This document shows, in pieces, positions 61,874 through 64,000 of a DNA stretch of 64,000 bases. The stretch comes from Neobacillus niacini. Its GTDB lineage: Bacteria; Bacillota; Bacilli; Bacillales; Cytobacillaceae. The notes below the pieces were generated by a model. The model did not search any database, had not been told where the DNA came from, and was given only the letters and a program-made list of their open reading frames with translations. Positions within the stretch are counted from its first letter, which is position 1; the number at the start of each line of letters is the position of its first letter. Location: assembly GCF_019749295.1 (NCBI RefSeq), contig NZ_JACWFG010000015.1, positions 1 through 64,000 on the forward strand, in the 5' to 3' direction. Both the position numbers and the translations under genes were made by a program.

Positions 61874-61952
61874 TCTTATTGAATGAAAGTTGCTTTTTAA
61901 TTAAAAATCATTCTATAGTAAAAGTGGAATTGCTATTTCAGGAGGAAATCAA

Positions 61953-62426
61953 ATGGAAAACAAATTGAACTCAAATTTTATTGATGCGTATATTGAACGG
62001 TGCAGCAAAGAAACAGAAACGATGATCGCAAATGAGTCATCAAATTTTTTAAACCAGCCCCTTACCTATCTAAAAGAGAATAAAAATGAATTTATTTATG
62101 TGGAATCTACCTTTTTTGAACAAATTGGTGTTGAGGGTGTGTCACTAGAGCTGGATGATGTTTTTGGTACATATGATGTCATGTTAGGTTTAAAGCTTCA
62201 AAAGAAGTTTGAGAAAGTGTTAAAGGAACAGCTTAATACTTCCTTACAAGGTGATGAAGCTAAATTTGATTTAATGTTTAGTCATGATGATGGGCTTTGG
62301 GATCTGAATTTTGCTTTTAACTATGTAGAGGGGTTTAATGAGAACATGTCGTTGAATGAGGCATTTAAGTTAATACACCAATTCTTATCACAATTAGTTG
62401 AAAGTATTAAAAAACCAACCAGCTGA
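61953..62426 (+). CDS. Hypothetical protein, 157 residues
   Basis: ATG 61953 follows CAGGAGGAAAT. The product is a soluble acidic protein, helix-rich at both ends (IDAYIERCSKETETMIANESSNFL and LNEAFKLIHQFLSQLVESI) with a central alternating-strand region (LELDDVFGTYDVMLGLKL and FDLMFSHDDGLWDLNFAFNYVEGF). No motif or family known to me. A terminator overlapping its stop marks it as a single gene. Confidence 0.75.
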   Translation: MENKLNSNFIDAYIERCSKETETMIANESSNFLNQPLTYLKENKNEFIYVESTFFEQIGVEGVSLELDDVFGTYDVMLGLKLQKKFEKVLKEQLNTSLQGDEAKFDLMFSHDDGLWDLNFAFNYVEGFNENMSLNEAFKLIHQFLSQLVESIKKPTS

Positions 62427-62443
62427 AAAAAGCTGGTTGGTTT
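62411..62443 (+). terminator. Terminator overlapping the stop of the hypothetical gene
   Basis: AAAACCAACCAGCT pairs with AGCTGGTTGGTTTT around a short A-rich loop. Confidence 0.9.
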
Positions 62444-62601
62444 TCTTAACTTATTTCACCTTAAATCTAAGTACTGTTTTTAATTTTGCAGTATCTGTCT
62501 TTCTTGGATCACTTATGTATATTTCTCTATGCCTAATTTTAAGTTGACCCTATAGTGCATGGTATAATTGCTTCAAGAGATTGTTTAAAGTTGAGAGGGG
62601 C

Positions 62602-63291
62602 ATGCTTAATATTATGGATCTAACTAAAAAAACGGCACTTGTACTCGGGGCTACAGGTCTAATAGGGACAGAATTAGTCAAAAAAATTAGTGAAAATGGG
62701 GAGTATCAAAGAGTACATTTGTTGGTCCGCAGACCAATTGAAGTTGAATCTGATTTTTGTGAAGTACATATCGTTGACTTCGATGAACTGAATAAATATC
62801 ATGATTTATTTCAAGTAACAGATGTATTCTGTTGTTTAGGCACAACCATAAAAGTTGCTAAGACTAAAGAGGCTTTTCGTAAAGTAGATTACGAATACCC
62901 TGTTGAGGCTGCAAAACTAGCAAAGGAAAATGGTGCTGAAAAGTTCCTAATTGTAAGTTCAATGGGGGCAGATCCTGAGTCATTATTCTTTTACAGTCGA
63001 GTAAAAGGAGATGTAGAAGTAACACTAAAAAGCTTAGACCTGCCATCGCTTCATATTTTCAGACCTTCTTTATTATTAGGGAAGCGTGAGGAATTCCGAT
63101 TGGGAGAGAAGATTGCAGAAAAAGCTAGCGGTGTGATAAACAAGCTAATGATAGGTCCACTGCTTCCTTACCGAGGAATACATGCAAGGAAGGTTGCTGC
63201 AGCAATGGCAGTAATGGCTCAATCCAATAAAAAAGGAAATCATGTCTATCTCTCACATGAAATTGATTCAATGGCTGGGTACACGGATTGA
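62602..63291 (+). CDS. NAD(P)-binding Rossmann protein (TIP30/HTATIP2-like)
   Basis: Two starts are possible: ATG 62602 (one base after GAGAGGGG) and ATG 62614 (MDLTKKTA, thirteen bases after it); the second gives a more typical N-terminus. The product (230 or 226 residues) has the atypical-SDR motif LGATGLIG, the VFCCLGTTIKVAKTKEAFRKVDYEYPVEAA stretch, IVSSMGAD, FYSRVKGDVEV (YxxxK-like) and IFRPSLLLG. It resembles the TIP30/YbjT-like NAD(P)H-binding group. Enzymatic activity is unproven. Confidence 0.83.
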   Translation: MLNIMDLTKKTALVLGATGLIGTELVKKISENGEYQRVHLLVRRPIEVESDFCEVHIVDFDELNKYHDLFQVTDVFCCLGTTIKVAKTKEAFRKVDYEYPVEAAKLAKENGAEKFLIVSSMGADPESLFFYSRVKGDVEVTLKSLDLPSLHIFRPSLLLGKREEFRLGEKIAEKASGVINKLMIGPLLPYRGIHARKVAAAMAVMAQSNKKGNHVYLSHEIDSMAGYTD

Positions 63292-63324
63292 AAGAAGCTT
63301 TAAATAATTGAAAAGGATTCGAAT

Positions 63325-63352
63325 AAGTGTGCTATTGGTACACTTTTTTTTG
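63325..63352 (+). terminator. Terminator of the Rossmann-protein gene
   Basis: AAGTGT (63325-63330) pairs with ACACTT (63340-63345) around GCTATTGGT; eight T follow. Confidence 0.75.
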
Positions 63353-63353
63353 A

Positions 63354-63806
63354 TTCGGCAAAAAAGTGTATGATTGTCGAGAATTTATTTGGAAGAAAAT
63401 CTTTCCTTATTTGATAGTCTGCAAGTAGATTTACTTTATTTTTACCTTAGAAACATTGGTTTTTAGTTCATATTAATATCCATTTAACCATGTAATAGAT
63501 TAAATAGGGTTTCGATGTATTTTTACAAAATTTTTTGCCTGTCTGTGATAAATTGGTAAAAGACTAAGAATTGTACAAGAATAAAACTCATTTAATTACT
63601 ACTAAACTCATCGATATTCCCTTCAAACCATCATCAAGTCAATAAGGTCCGCATACATGTTTTATAGAATCTATTTCACATATTGGTAAGTAGAATACGC
63701 CTATCGTTTTACAGGCTGTATAATGTATTGAATTTTTGTGCCCTGTAAAATAAAACAAGATGCAGAATTTTCAGTAAAATAACTTTAGATAAAGGAGGGT
63801 TTTTTA
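63354..63806 (+). other. 450-bp AT-rich gene-free region upstream of the PreT-like gene
   Basis: No ORF of note is seen. AAACATTGGTTTT (63451-63463) matches most of the PucR box known in B. subtilis purine catabolism (WWWCNTTGGTTAA); weaker ATTGGTAA sequences lie near 63555 and 63683. A TATAAT at about 63718 has no good -35 partner. The length suggests complex regulation. Confidence 0.35.
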
Positions 63807-64000
63807 TTGGAAAAAATACAGCGGGTCAGCTATACCAATCTAGAACGAAACTTTCAAGAAGTAGAACGTCCTCTTACAAATCAAGAAGCGCGGGAAGAAT
63901 CGAATCGCTGCCTTTATTGCTATGATGCTCCTTGTATTAAGGCATGCCCAACAGGCATTGATATTCCTACATTTATTAAAAAAATTGCTTCAGGAAATAT
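63807..64000 (+). CDS. PreT-like NAD-dependent dihydropyrimidine dehydrogenase subunit, 5' part
   Basis: Translation starts at TTG 63807, eight bases after AAAGGAGGG. The 64 visible residues (of about 450 expected) begin MEKIQRVSYTNLERNF and contain EAREESNRCLYCYDAPC followed by IKACPTGIDIPTFIKKI, the N-terminal 4Fe-4S motif shared by GltD-like and PreT flavoproteins. PreT with PreA reduces uracil and thymine as the first step of pyrimidine breakdown. The remainder lies beyond the window, so GltD-like alternatives remain possible. Confidence 0.72.
   Translation, partial: MEKIQRVSYTNLERNFQEVERPLTNQEAREESNRCLYCYDAPCIKACPTGIDIPTFIKKIASGN

Noticed and set aside
63654..63694. Short ORF MFYRIYFTYW upstream of the PreT-like gene as a leader peptide.
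   Set aside because: Only a weak AAGG precedes it, and no linked hairpin is seen.
1..64000. Search for tRNA, rRNA, transposase, integrase or phage genes.
   Set aside because: None could be supported by eye; small structured RNAs cannot be excluded without a covariance-model scan.

Overview
The window comes from a low-GC, spore-forming member of the Bacillaceae. The evidence is an alpha/beta small acid-soluble spore protein gene (18307-18501), genes typical of Bacillus (des with a DesR-like receiver, YpuA-, YlbC-, YndM- and YezD-type proteins, ribonuclease J), strong GGAGG ribosome binding sites, frequent TTG/GTG starts and U-tailed hairpin terminators. A Neobacillus-like species is plausible but cannot be settled from the sequence. 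I see no rRNA or tRNA genes, phage, transposase or CRISPR array, so this is chromosomal accessory and metabolic territory.

Layout. 1-4.4 kb: the tail of a 14-residue-repeat coiled-coil protein, a small membrane cytochrome c with companions, a frameshifted ArsB/NhaD-type permease, a DinB-fold protein and a SwrB/MltG-like membrane pair. 4.5-9.2 kb: an orphan DUF4145 protein, a MATE-like exporter, an unusual QueC-like PP-loop protein and a 52-bp tandem array. 9.2-14.5 kb: a membrane trypsin-like protease, a ketopantoate reductase homologue, an MFS pump of the macrolide-efflux type behind an ErmDL-like leader peptide and attenuator, and an FAD oxidoreductase. 14.6-16.4 kb: the cold-inducible lipid desaturase with a DesR-type operator and a DesR-like gene that has lost most of its DNA-binding domain. 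16.4-21.6 kb: VOC, SET, DDAH-type, SASP, CAP and RNase J genes.

21.7-27.5 kb is a sulfur block: yezD-like gene, sulfate ABC transporter (binding-protein gene frameshifted; cysT, cysW and cysA intact) and a PatB-type C-S lyase. 28.5-35.8 kb is a glycolate block: glcE, glcF, glcD and malate synthase G, followed by an IclR regulator. Together these would turn glycolate into glyoxylate and condense it with acetyl-CoA to malate. 36.9-38.2 kb has a second drug-pump candidate behind a short leader peptide and a hairpin that hides the pump's ribosome binding site. 38.3-45.5 kb holds a YpuA-like protein, an FtsZ outside the usual division cluster, a proline dehydrogenase with a membrane-like tail and a TAXI-type TRAP transporter.

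45.6-64 kb holds two close DHA2 efflux-pump paralogues (one paired with a TetR regulator), a CHRD protein, an acyltransferase, DNA-3-methyladenine glycosylase, a VanW lipoprotein, an SDR enzyme, oligoendopeptidase F, an RluF-type pseudouridine synthase, a manganese-type CDF exporter, and at the right edge the start of a PreT-like iron-sulfur oxidoreductase.

The most interesting theme is post-transcriptional control of efflux pumps. At least two of the four MFS pumps, possibly three, are preceded by tiny leader ORFs with their own ribosome binding sites. One leader closely resembles the ErmDL arrest peptide; another (MYLVRPPC) is unfamiliar to me.
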